Part shown: positions 9,040 through 17,887 of the stretch, piece after piece
Layout: each line of letters starts with the position of its first letter
How positions within the stretch are numbered: position 1 is the stretch's first letter
NCBI RefSeq assembly: GCF_030272615.1
Contig: NC_081408.1
Coordinates: forward strand, 763,520,173-763,541,172
Source of the DNA: Cryptomeria japonica
Lineage: Eukaryota; Streptophyta; Pinopsida; Cupressales; Cupressaceae
Direction of reading: 5' to 3'
DNA: 21,000 bases
The notes under the pieces: generated by a model
What the model was told of the DNA's origin: nothing
Databases searched by the model: none
What the model saw: only the letters and a program-made list of their open reading frames with translations
Position numbers and translations under genes: made by a program

Positions 9040-9380
9040 TTTGCTTGATAACATAGTATAGTATTAACCTTTACATTTTACAACATATGTATGATGTTAA
9101 AACAATCTAAAACATCAAGATCTCATCATTGTCTGACTCGGTAGAGTTGCCCATTGAATAACTTATCCCCTTATTCATCATATTCTTTCTTGTGTCTTTA
9201 CCGACTTCTTTATAATCTTCATATCATATTTCTTAAGATATGGCAACATCATACTGAATTAGAAAATCAATTTCTTGACATCAATGACAAAATATTAATA
9301 TCAAGATAGTAAAACATCTATAATCAGTTATGTCCATAATCATCAACAACCTTCTCAATATCCTTGTAATATTGCCAACA

Positions 9381-9395
9381 ATCTCCCCCTTTGGC
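9381..9395 (-). other. Polypurine tract of the copia element
   Basis: The minus strand reads AATGCCAAAGGGGGAGAT immediately before the TGTTGG LTR start. It primes plus-strand synthesis. Confidence 0.92.
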
Positions 9396-9873
9396 ATTGA
9401 TGGCAAAACCAATTGATTTGACCTTTAAAAATTTGGATTGTTGTGATTCTGAAATGCTCTCCCCCATACATTAGACTTCTCTTCTATTTTCAGTCTTTAT
9501 TTCAATCTATAGTCTTCTCTCAGTCTTCTCCCCTTTTGGTAGATCTTCTCCTTCGTGGTCTTCTCCCCCTGGGTAGGTCTTCTCCTTCTTGGTTCTTCTT
9601 CTTGGTCTTCTCCCCCTTTGACAACAATGCCAAAAGGAATAGAACTGAAACATAATTTCTTGTTGTAAGAAGTTATTTCCTGCTATTGTGTATCAACTAA
9701 GTCTCGATCAGAGCATTTGTTTACAATTCCTATTCCCTATATCATTTTCTGTATTATCCCAGTATTATTTCCAGTACACTTTTAGAAAAACATTCTAAAG
9801 TGTATCACTCCAGCATCAGCTACCCAACAGATATTCAATAGAGTCATCAAAGTGATGCTTTCACCGAACTTGG
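9396..9873 (-). other. 3' untranslated internal region of copia with repeated PPT-like tracts
   Basis: Between the pol stop and the PPT lie about 480 non-coding bases. On the minus strand GGGGGAGAAGACC-like purine tracts recur around 9455, 9530, 9560 and 9609. The one at 9607-9632 repeats the phrase CAATGCC/CATTGTTGTCAAAGGGGGAGA seen at the PPT itself. The plus-strand frame here is a shadow. Confidence 0.6.
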
Positions 9874-10176
9874 TCAGTGAGTAAAAGATAGGGGTAGGAC
9901 CCCTAACTTACTTCTGAGATATTCAAAAGTGTCCTTTGGTAGTGGCTTGGTGAAGATATCAACTATTTGTTCCTTTGTGTTAACATATTCCAACACCACT
10001 TTCTTCTCTTGAGCTTCTTCTCTAAGATAATGATATTTGATAGATATGTGCTTTGTCTTATAGTGCATAATAGGGTTCTTTAAAATATTAATGGCACTAG
10101 TATTGTCACAGAATATAGTTACTGGATCGGTAACTTTCTCATTTATACCTTCCGACAATTTATTTGATCCATGCAA
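9874..10176 (-). pseudogene. pol: Copia pol, C-terminal RNase H segment
   Basis: One hundred residues ending in the true pol stop at 9874. FCDNTSAINILKNP and the following KTKHISIKYHYLRE are the conserved C-terminal RNase H block of Ty1/copia, and DIFTKPLPK is the usual terminal motif. It is out of phase with the upstream RNase H piece; the break lies at 10160-10176, where the two frames overlap. The catalytic Asp in CDN is kept. Confidence 0.93.
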
Positions 10177-10543
10177 TGTTGGTACAATTCAGTGCTGCAG
10201 CAACATATTCAATTTCGGCTGTTGACTGAGAAACAAATCCTTGTTTCTTGCTAAGCCAACTCAATAGTCTTTCTCCTAAGAAGAAAGCTCCTCCACTTGT
10301 GCTTTTTCTGTCATCAATGTTGCCTGCCCAATCAACATCAGTATAGACTTTTAAATCAAAATCATTTCCTTTCTGATATACTAAGCCATAATCTTTAGTG
10401 CCTTTTAAGTATCTAAAAATTCTTTTGACTGTTGTCATGTGTATTTCCTTAGGATCTGTAGAGAATCTTGCAACAATACCTACTGCATGTGCTATATCTG
10501 GCCTGCTATGAACAACATATTGTAGTTTTCCAATCATGGATCA
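10160..10543 (-). pseudogene. pol: Copia pol, RNase H N-terminal segment
   Basis: After a TGA at 10541-10543 (expected Arg in the YRS-MIG motif) the frame gives IGKLQYVVHSRPDIAHAVG, the conserved start of the RT-RNase H junction. VYTDVDWAGNIDDRKSTSG carries the first catalytic Asp, and STAEIEYVAA carries the catalytic Glu. It ends at a frameshift near 10165. The sequence around the break contains a GCATGGATCAAA-like word used by both frames, consistent with a slippage deletion between short repeats. Confidence 0.93.
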
Positions 10544-12007
10544 GTAGAGTGTCTCATCAACAGATGCAGATTCATCATTCTTTAATAGTTTGCAGTTTGT
10601 AGTCATAGGAGTACTTACTGGCTTTGAATCCTCCATTCCAAATTTCTTCAAGATTTCCTTTATGTATTTGTATTGAGTAATGAAAATCTCATTTTTCATT
10701 TGCAGTATCTATAAGCCTATAAAATACTTTATCTCACCGATTAATGACATCTCAAATTCTTTGCTCATTTCATTTCCAAAGTTTTTGCATAAAGAGTCAT
10801 TTCCAAAAAATATAATATCATCAAAAAATATGGCTAAGATTAGTATTCCATTTTCATCATTCTTCATGTACATGTTGATGTTCTCACTTGTCCTTATAAA
10901 ACCAATCTTAATCAAATAAGAGTGCAATCTTTCATACCATGCTCTAGGTGCTTGTTTCAGACCATATAAAGCTTTGTTCAATTTACATACCTGATCTTTA
11001 TTATTGTCTTCAACAAATCCTTCAGGTTGTTCAATGAAAACTTCTTCTTCTAATATTCCATTCAGAAATGCAGATTTGACATCCATTTGATATACCCTGA
11101 AGTTTTTGAAAGTAGCATATGCCAACAATGTTCTAACTCCTTCAAGTCTAGAAACAGGTGCAAAAGTCTCACCATAATCAATTCCTTCTTCTTGGGCATA
11201 ACCTTTGCAAACCATTCTTGCTTTGTTCCAAATGACCTCACCTTTCTCATTTAGCTTGTTTCTGAAGATCCACTTTGTACCGATTACATTTTTGTCCTTC
11301 GGTCTTGGGACCAATGTCCATGTGTCATTCTTCTTGATTTGATCAATCTCTTCAGTCATAGCATTTATCCAATCTTCACTGTTGATTGCCTCTTTCACTA
11401 TTCTCAGTTCAAATTCAGATATCAAACATGTGTTCTGTCTCAGTTTGTTCCTTGTCATCACTGGATCATCCTTATCTCCTATAATCTGACTTGGTGCATG
11501 GTGCCTTCTGACATATTTGGCTAATACAGGCTCGGTAGGCTCTGTATGATCCTCTTCATCACTCAGTAACTGGATATCTTCCTCATTTCCTTCAATAGTT
11601 ATCTCGGTAGGACTTTTCGGTTGCACATAGACAAATTCATCATAGTCTTCTGGTTCTTTGGAATTCCTTTCATCAGTTCTTTCTACAATTTCATCAATTT
11701 TCACATTTGCACTTTCTACTATTTTGTTAGATGATTTGATCAGACATTTAAATGCTTTGCTTCTAGAAGAATATACTAGAAATGTTCCTTCTTCACTTTT
11801 CTGATCAAACTTGCCATTTCTATCATCTTTATGAACATAGCATTTGCTTCCAAAGATCTTAAAATAACTTACATTAGGTTTCTTGCCATACCAGATTTCA
11901 TAAGGTGTCTTCAAAGTACCTTTCTTCAATTGAACTCGGTTCAAGGTGTAAACAGTTGTGCTTATTGCTTCTCTCCAAAATGTTTGTGGAACCTTCTTCT
12001 CAATCAT
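10544..12007 (-). pseudogene. pol: Copia pol, integrase C-terminus and reverse transcriptase
   Basis: Open for 432 codons from 12007 to a TAG at 10709-10711. It then continues in the same phase to the TGA at 10541, with the next 55 codons still matching copia RT (KNEIFITQYKYIKEILKKF). VPQTFWREA, TLNRVQ and IWYGKKPNVSYFKIFGS form the integrase C-terminal part. WTLVPRPKDKNVIGTKWIF opens the RT domain. YQMDVKSAFLNG supplies the first catalytic Asp, and LYGLKQAPRAWYERL is typical. The active-site loop reads FFDD instead of the usual YVDD/FVDD; both Asp remain, and a G-to-T change in the Val codon is the simplest explanation. Confidence 0.95.
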
Positions 12008-12360
12008 CAGTGTTCTAGCACATCCACAATAGATCCATTTCTTCTTTCAGCTATTCCATTCTGCTGTGGAGTTCTTGGTGCAGAGACTTGTCTTTTAATA
12101 CCATGATCATTACAAAATAGGTTGAACTCATCAGATGTGAATTCTCCTCCTCTATCTGATCTAAGACATTTTAGTTGTCTTCCTGTTTCATTTTCAACTC
12201 TAGCCTTGTACCACTTAAACATTTGAAAAGCTTCTGATTTTTCTTTTAAAAACATTACTGACATCATCCTTGAATAATCATCCACAAATAATATGAAATA
12301 CTTATCACCATAATAACTTTGAACTTTCATAGGACCACAAAGATCAGTGTGCACAAGATC
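12007..12360 (-). pseudogene. pol: Copia pol, integrase catalytic core
   Basis: The frame resumes after the TAA at 12361-12363. HTDLCGPM and FVDDYSR carry the first conserved Asp region, DRGGEFTSDEF the next, and PQQNGIAERRN the catalytic Glu, so the DDE triad appears complete. It ends prematurely at TGA 12007-12009. A one-base loss at about 12020-12021 shifts the sense frame, and the correct continuation (ARTLMIEKKVPQTF) is found in the next frame. Confidence 0.94.
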
Positions 12361-12996
12361 TTAAATTCCCTTAGAAGTGTAGGACTTACTTGTAAAGCTG
12401 GATCTTGTCATCTTACGCATCTGGCATCCTTGGCACATAGCATTCTCAGGTTTTTCAAGACTTGATAGACCTCTTACTCTGTGCTTCTTACTTATCTTGA
12501 TCAAATTATCAAAATTAACATGACAAAACCTTTTATGCCATAACCAGATGTTATCAATCTTTGCATGCAAACACTTGTTGTGAGTAGTGTCAAGGTGAAA
12601 TGCATTACCTTTTGTTTGTGTCCCGGTAGCAGCTAACTTTCCACTCTTGTCATGAACTTTGACAATTCCTTTCTGAAATTCTATTCGATAACCTATGTTG
12701 TTTAGCTGTGCTACACTCAACAAATTATATTTCAAACCTTCAACCCAATAAACATCATTGCATCTTTCTTTATCAAGAAGTGTTATGGATCCTTTACCTC
12801 TTACCGGACATGGTGCATCATTACCAAATCTAACATAGCCTCCATCATAATCTTCTAACATAACAAACTTGTGTTTATCTCCTGTCATATGATGTGAGCA
12901 TCCACTATCTATAATCCAAGAATCATTAGTGTTTATGTGAGATATTAGGGCTTTTTCTTCATACCTTTCTTCATTTGATCCATCCTTGGTGGCCAC
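12361..12996 (-). pseudogene. pol: Copia pol, aspartic protease and integrase zinc-binding region
   Basis: In phase with gag after the TAG at 12997-12999. WIIDSGCSHHMTGD holds the DSGC form of the retropepsin active site. LWHKRFCHVNFDNL and MCQGCQ give the HHCC zinc finger of the GAG-pre-integrase domain. The frame stops at TAA 12361-12363, where the sense codon of the continuous polyprotein was probably CAA, and resumes in phase as DLVHTDLCG. Confidence 0.94.
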
Positions 12997-14058
12997 CTAA
13001 ACAACTTCCTTTGTATCAGTCTCATCTGATTTATCATCTTTAGATTCCTCATCAACAATTAAGCATGTCTTTCTATCTCTTCTTCTGAAGTCTCGGTGTC
13101 CTCTGTAATGATTATCTTTTTGTCTGTCATCTCGATAATCTCTCTTTTCAGTGAAATCTTTGTCAGGACAGTTAGAAGCCATATGTCCAATCTTATCACA
13201 ATTGAAACATTTCAAAGGTAGTTTTCCTTTATACTTACCTTTGCCTCTCGGTAACCTTTTGGCCAATAGTGCTTCAAACTCTTCTTGCTTTCTGATTTCT
13301 TCATATAGTTTATGTACCTCCTCCATGTTCTTCCGAAATCTTTCACTTGCTCCACTGTGATCTCTTTCGGAGTACTTATACTTTCTCTCATTGTAATCAT
13401 TAGATTCATTCAGATGAAAAGAACTAAATGCAGATTCAACTTTATTTACCAATGACCCACTGTTATCAAAATTACTTAACTCAAATGCATGTAGCTTACC
13501 AATAGTAGCATCCAAGGAAACTGACCTATTAGGTACAGACCTCAATTCATTGATTGCAGAGACTCGAATTGCATAGGTAGGTAGAAGGGTTCTTAACAAT
13601 TTACTTGTCACATCCTTTTCTTCAATAGTTCCTCCTGCTCCTTTGATTTGATTTACAATCTCCTTTAGTCTTGTACTGTACTGGGTTATGTTCTCACCTT
13701 CATTCATCCTCATAGATTCAAGTTGTCCTCTTAGACTATCAACTTTTTCTCTTTGAACATGTTCATCTCCTCCATATACAGATATGAGCTTAGTCCACAT
13801 TGCCTTTGCATCATTGCAGCCTTCTAGATCATTAAACTCAGAATCGGTCAATGCAGATGTTATTTCAATCATTGCTTGAATATGTTCTTGCTTTGCCTTT
13901 ATCTCTTCCATAGTCAATGGATAGGTGCTCGATGCAACAAAATCATTCTCCAGATAGTATAAAGCATATTCTCCAACTCCTGATAGATGTAGCTTCATCC
14001 TTTTCTGCCATGTAGAGAAACTTGACTTATTCAACTTGGGTGCATCCCTCTTATACAT
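12997..14058 (-). CDS. gag: Copia Gag polyprotein (353 aa)
   Basis: Starts at ATG 14058, 65 bases inside the 5' LTR. An upstream in-frame TGA supports the start. The N-terminal 200 residues have the Ty1/copia gag pattern (STWQKRMKLHLSG, AMWTKLISVYGG, LRGQLESMRMNEGENITQYS). A basic, charged region follows, and then the CCHC zinc knuckle CFNCDKIGHMASNC at about residues 283-296, which binds genomic RNA during particle assembly. The frame ends in an Asp/Lys-rich tail and TAG at 12997-12999. Protease follows in the same phase, so the stop either separates gag from pol in this copy or is a recent nonsense mutation of a single gag-pol ORF. Most plant copia elements have one ORF, so I favour mutation. 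Confidence 0.95.
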   Translation of the reverse strand: MYKRDAPKLNKSSFSTWQKRMKLHLSGVGEYALYYLENDFVASSTYPLTMEEIKAKQEHIQAMIEITSALTDSEFNDLEGCNDAKAMWTKLISVYGGDEHVQREKVDSLRGQLESMRMNEGENITQYSTRLKEIVNQIKGAGGTIEEKDVTSKLLRTLLPTYAIRVSAINELRSVPNRSVSLDATIGKLHAFELSNFDNSGSLVNKVESAFSSFHLNESNDYNERKYKYSERDHSGASERFRKNMEEVHKLYEEIRKQEEFEALLAKRLPRGKGKYKGKLPLKCFNCDKIGHMASNCPDKDFTEKRDYRDDRQKDNHYRGHRDFRRRDRKTCLIVDEESKDDKSDETDTKEVV

Positions 14059-14109
14059 CTTTGCATCTTTAACTCAAGTGCCTTTAAACTTTCCTTTCAG
14101 AGTCCAAAG

Positions 14110-14120
14110 CTCTGATACCA
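14110..14120 (-). other. Primer-binding site, initiator tRNA-Met type
   Basis: Two bases inside the 5' LTR the minus strand reads TGGTATCAGAGC. This is complementary to the 3' end of plant initiator tRNA-Met, the usual Ty1/copia primer. Its distance and orientation fix the element's direction. Confidence 0.93.
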
Positions 14121-14122
14121 AT

Positions 14123-15594
14123 TGATAGTTCTGATACTTAATATAAGTATAGATCCAATAGCCAACAAGATGAGAGGGGGGGGGGTGAATCATACAAACT
14201 TAATCATCCATAAAAATATCAGATTCAACCTCGGTAACATATATCAGTCATATAACCGAAAACTGTCAAACATGCAAACACAAAAGCATATGAACAATAT
14301 AAACCTCATAACACCAGATTTAACGTGGAAACCCAAATAGGGAAAAACTACTGTGGGATTTTGGACCCACTAAGAAATATACTCTTCTAGAGTATGCTTG
14401 GTTAAAAGCAAATCTTGTTAAAGATTACAAAACACATTGCTAGATGTGACCTGGTTAAGGGATTTCCCTCAGATCTGTTAGGATATTCACTTTGTTAGAA
14501 GTGACCTTGTCAAAGGATTTCAAACACTCAATCAGAATGTCACCTTGTTAGAGGATTTACATATAATACTGTTAAGTCCACTCGGTTAAGAGATTTCTTG
14601 TCACTTTCACAAAATAACAGTAATAGAATCTATTTGTAACTTCACATCTAAAATGCTAAAGCAGATTCCTATTTGTTCAATACAATCTAGACATAGAACT
14701 AATCTTGTCTATCTGCTGGGCATCAATATTCTATTTTTCTAACAGATCTTCAAGCTTCTGTGCTGGGTAATCACTATGTAGCATCCCCTGTGCATACACT
14801 TGCCCGCATATATTGTTTATCAACAGTTCCTTTTTTATAAACAATCTTCTAACCACTTAATCTCCTTGATCACATTTCCCATGATCAATCATAGCCATCA
14901 GATCTTCAATCTTGTCCAGGTTCATTGTATCTTTCTATCTGAAAACATTTTACCCCGCCTCAGAACTTGCACATTCACCTTGGAACTTGTGTTAGGGTAA
15001 TGCAGTTCAATCTGAGCTATAGATCTTCTTGCCGACTTTCCATTGCCTTAGATTTGTTAACAAACTTCTTCCATGGCTTACCAATCATTGATCCACTCCA
15101 GCTCATCAGCATCTTTCATTAAATATCACATGTAAACATTTAATGCATTCTGTTATAGCTCGGTTACAACTCAGTGAATACTAAACTTTACTCGGTAGAC
15201 ATTCTGTCTTCATTAACCGACTGCGATAACCTTAGGGTTTACTTACTAGGTTCTTTGCTTGATAACATAGTATAGTATTAACCTTTACATTTTACAACAT
15301 ATGTATGATGTTAAAACAATCTAAAACATCAAGATCTCATCATTGTCTGACTCGGTAGAGTTGCCCATTGAATAACTTATCTCCTTATTCATCATATTCT
15401 TTCTTATGTCTTTACCAACTTCTTTATAATCTTCATATCATATTTCTTAAGATATGGCAACATCATACTGAATTAGAAAATCAATTTCTTGACATCAATG
15501 ACAAAATAATAATATCAAGATAGTAAAACATCTATAATCAGTTATGTCCATAATCATCAACAACCTTCTCAATATCCTTGTAATATTACCAACA
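14123..15594 (-). repeat. 5' LTR of the copia element (1472 bp)
   Basis: Direct repeat of 7885-9380, adjoining the PBS at 14110-14120. It would contain the promoter for the element on the minus strand. By eye, substitutions against the other LTR are about 31 transitions and 3 transversions, many at CG or former CG sites. Length differs by 24 bp, fully explained by one 23-bp repeat unit and one G. Confidence 0.96.
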
Positions 15595-15599
15595 GGATG
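15595..15599 (+). repeat. Target-site duplication, right copy
   Basis: GGATG, identical to 7880-7884. The two copies being identical shows this is one original insertion and not a recombinant of two elements. Confidence 0.95.
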
Positions 15600-15821
15600 T
15601 TCCAACTCAAGACCACCATTATTATAGGGAAGCAGTACTTTGACTGGGCCCAAATCCTCTCCGACAACATCCATAATGAGATGATGGAAGTACAAAAAAT
15701 GAAGAAGTTCTTTTTCACTTCCTATGTTATTTGGGTGGCTTCCCGAGCAGGTAAGTTCCCAGGATTACAGGTAAAAGGCCAGCTGGGAGATGAGGAAGGG
15801 CAGAAGAAATTTTGGGAGTGA
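15600..15821 (+). pseudogene. Hypothetical plant repeat protein, 3' part
   Basis: This continues the frame broken at 7884. It gives 74 codons (FQLKTTIIIGKQYFDWAQIL ... GDEEGQKKFWE) ending at TGA 15819-15821. Downstream the frame soon meets TAG and TAA, so 15821 is near the true end, although TGA could itself be a decayed CGA. The polar, Lys/Glu-rich C-terminus has no membrane segment or catalytic motif. The intact phase on both sides of the target-site duplication shows that both parts were one ORF before insertion. Confidence 0.6.
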
Positions 15822-16194
15822 TGCTCTGCAAAAAGGGATGGATAGTTAGGATAAACAAACACAAGACAAGAAACAAGAAACCAAATTGTTAGATGTTAGT
15901 GTTAGAAATCACAAATTAAAGATTATCCTAAACAGGCATACCAAGAGAGACACTATAAGAAAAATAGAGCATTTAATAAAGACAACAAATGCAACAAGGC
16001 ATCTCCAAATGCCTTCCACCATGCTTCTAGCTCCTCCTCCCTTTTTCCTCTCCTCTCCAAGTTTCCAAATAAGTGTAGCTCTCAGCGACTTTTTGCACTA
16101 TGGATGTCTTATGGAGATTTAAGATTCAAAAATGTTTTTAAACTATGCTATGCAAGTGTAAAAACAAGCTAAATATGATATGCGATGAAATGAA
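15822..16194. other. Junction between the hypothetical ORF and LTR B; outer LTR boundary unresolved
   Basis: AT-rich sequence with one pyrimidine-rich stretch (16020-16065). It must contain the U5 end of LTR B if that LTR is complete. I cannot place the terminus because the partner LTR is outside the window. No supported ORF. Confidence 0.4.
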
Positions 16195-16200
16195 CTAAGA

Positions 16201-16206
16201 TTTATT
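16201..16206 (-). terminator. Possible polyadenylation signal of LTR B
   Basis: AATAAA on the minus strand, about 110 bases downstream of the TATA box. That spacing suits an LTR R region. Confidence 0.4.
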
Positions 16207-16312
16207 TTAGTCTAAAATGACAATATGAGTGATTATGCAATGCTCTCTCTAAAATTGACTATAAGTTAAATACATACAATTTTTCAGGATCTGGATTATG
16301 AAGAAATGAGCT

Positions 16313-16322
16313 CTATTTATAG
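16313..16322 (-). promoter_or_regulatory. TATA box of LTR B
   Basis: CTATAAATAG on the minus strand. Transcription would begin around 16280-16290, about 90 bases before a possible AATAAA. Confidence 0.65.
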
Positions 16323-17304
16323 GTAAAATGGAGTAATGGATGGTTGAGATTGAGTAATCTCAACAAGGGTCAGGATTGAAGGGTTTAAGATCCATGTGAG
16401 GACTTTCAACCCAATCCCAGGATGAAAAGTGTCAACATGAGAGGGGTTGAGGGGAGAGGGAAGAAGCATTAAATGCTTGACATGGCCTGAGGGTTAACTT
16501 GGGAGGTAGGGTTAATGTTGAGTTGAGTGAATAAATTCATTATTCAAGGAATAATGGTTTTATCCAATGGATAAACTCTTGTGCAAGAGTTAGTGAGGAT
16601 AACCATGGTCAAAGCAATAAATGCTTGAGGAGACACATGGGTTATATGAGGGTTGAGTTAGAGGTCAAAGTCTCTAATGATGGGTGCAAGTAGATTTAAC
16701 CATAAATGGTTATGTAAGAGCCATTAATGGTCATGTAAGAGCCATTAGTGATTTTGAAGACTTTAGAGGTTAGATTGTTGAACACAAAAAGCATTCAATG
16801 CTTTTCAAATACTTTGAAGGCTTTGAGAAGTGTTCCAAGTCGCTTAGGAAAGTGACAATATTTAGGGGATGGATTAGGCTAATTACGAAGGTATTAGAAG
16901 AGTCTAGAAGGGGATTTAGGATTGAAAGTGGGTTTGGTGGGTGAGGGAAATTAGGATTTTTATTAAAATAAAATTCTTTTATTTCAACAAATAGGTGCAA
17001 CTTGCATTTTTAGGAGAATGCAAGTGGGGGGGGGGATTTAATGATTTAAATAAATGTTTTAATTATTTATGTAAAAGAGGAAAGGGGGTTATATTAAATA
17101 AATAGGATTTATTTATTTAATTGATTGTGAATTTGGTTTAATGAATTAATTAAAATAAATTGAATAATTTATTTAATTAATAGAAGAATGATTGAAGATG
17201 AATTAATTAAATGTTAATTTAATTAGTTGTTGGCTAGTGGGTTTATTAATCAAATAAATAGAAAATATTCATTTAATTAAGATGGACAGACTTATGCGAC
17301 TACA

Positions 17305-17319
17305 TTTGCCCCTCTTTGA
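17305..17319 (-). other. Polypurine tract of element B
   Basis: The minus strand reads TCAAAGAGGGGCAAA immediately before the TGTAG LTR start, matching the tract of element A at 825-840. Confidence 0.58.
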
Positions 17320-17349
17320 GACGATGCAATTTATTCCGTCATTTCAAAG
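17314..17349. repeat. Hairpin overlapping the PPT of element B
   Basis: CTTTGAGACGATG (17314-17326) and CGTCATTTCAAAG (17337-17349) pair at 10 of 13 positions. The three mismatches are transition types that could form G-U pairs in one of the two RNA strands. The position relative to the PPT matches the hairpin of element A. Confidence 0.55.
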
Positions 17350-17721
17350 AAGAAAAATAGGTGTGAAGAAATATGCCCCATAAAATGTTAATTTAATGGG
17401 TGGTATGCCCCCTCGAGAGATGGGCCGAAAATTTCAAAAACTTGGGCGATCTCTTGAAAAAGAATGAGAATTGGCGGGGAGGTAGAAGAGAAGAATTTAG
17501 CAATAACAATGAAAAAATAGAAGAAATCAGAGATAAAACGGAGAAATGAGAGGTGTTGGAAGTTCACAGGGACCACGACGATGAGCGGGGTAAAATTAGG
17601 GTTAGGGTGAAGGGTATATATGGGGGTGAAGGGGTAAAAAGATAGGGTCATTTGCTTTTATCTCTATAGTCATTCAGAGCTCTGATAGTGACTTGGGTGA
17701 AAGAGTGAGCATCAGTCAGGA
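17350..17721. other. Divergent-promoter region between PPT B and the antisense ORF
   Basis: Contains TATGCCCC (about 17370), the second purine tract, sequence similar to 975-1045 in element A, and the plus-strand TATA at 17614-17622. No supported ORF on either strand; the minus-strand frame 17388-17651 lacks any recognisable motif. Confidence 0.45.
17614..17622 (+). promoter_or_regulatory. TATA box for the plus-strand PMD transcription unit
   Basis: TATATATGG lies about 100 bases before the ATG at 17722. That is suitable for a transcript running opposite to the host retroelement. Confidence 0.5.
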
Positions 17722-17798
17722 TGTCAGTACCTATAGCAGATCATCGACTAGAGCGGGTCCGTCGATTCCTACGGCCAGATGACTACGGACCAGTGGTA
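17722..17798 (+). pseudogene. Putative first exon of the PMD ORF
   Basis: ATG followed by MSVPIADHRLER and an Arg-rich stretch reaching a candidate splice donor (GTAGGTAAAT) at about 17797-17801. Joined to the acceptor TCTTACAG at 18381-18388 it would feed the exon 2 frame. The exact donor and phase are uncertain by a base or more. An N-terminal exon of this size upstream of a PMD is plausible but rests on splice-site pattern alone. Confidence 0.4.
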
Positions 17799-17887
17799 GG
17801 TAAATTTAAAATTTTGTTTTATGTGCATTTTTTATGCCTTTTTGCAAGCGTCCAAGTTGAGTCAAGACAATAGCACTAAAACTATGT

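Larger units (their letters stand above)
7885..9380 (-). repeat. 3' LTR of the copia element (1496 bp)
   Basis: Nearly identical to 14123-15594. The minus strand starts TGTTGGCAAT at 9380 and ends ACTATCA at 7885. It carries an 11-G run near the outer end (10 in the other LTR) and two tandem 23-bp units at 8994-9016 and 9017-9039, where the 5' LTR has one. A TATA-like TTTATAAAAAAGG occurs on the minus strand around 8593-8606. ACTCGGTA/TACCGA-like words recur about a dozen times. The short plus-strand frame at 8563-8763 also appears in the other LTR and is not a gene. Confidence 0.96.
7885..15594 (-). mobile_element. Complete Ty1/copia LTR retrotransposon, minus strand, 7.7 kb, inactive
   Basis: The element is bounded by two long direct repeats that begin TGTTGG and end CTATCA on the minus strand, with a 5-bp target-site duplication. 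In sense order it has 5' LTR (14123-15594), PBS, gag, protease, integrase, reverse transcriptase, RNase H, a 3' untranslated stretch, PPT and 3' LTR (7885-9380). Integrase before RT places it in Ty1/copia (Pseudoviridae-like organisation). Gag is open, but pol carries TAG, TAA, TAG and TGA stops plus two frameshifts, so this copy cannot move by itself. It could still be mobilised in trans because PBS, PPT and LTR ends look intact. The LTRs differ at about 34 positions by eye (about 2.3%) plus a 23-bp and a 1-bp indel. Confidence 0.97.
16195..17304 (-). mobile_element. LTR (3' LTR) of minus-strand retroelement B
   Basis: The minus strand begins TGTAGTCGCATAAG at 17304, directly after a polypurine tract. 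It passes through an AT-rich zone (17040-17280, with ATTAATTAAAT words), then a 10-G run at about 17026-17035. A TATA box lies at 16313-16322, nearly 1 kb from the start, and an AATAAA lies at 16201-16206, giving U3 and probable R. The plan matches LTR A (1-824). The left end is uncertain and could lie further left. Internal sequence should continue to the right of 17304, beyond the window. Confidence 0.6.

Noticed and set aside
10680-12106. Plus-strand frames inside copia pol
   Set aside because: Shadows of the minus-strand RT/integrase, which carry all the recognisable motifs.
14101-14122. tRNA gene fragment suggested by TGGTATCAGAGC
   Set aside because: It is the primer-binding site of the copia element; no cloverleaf surrounds it.
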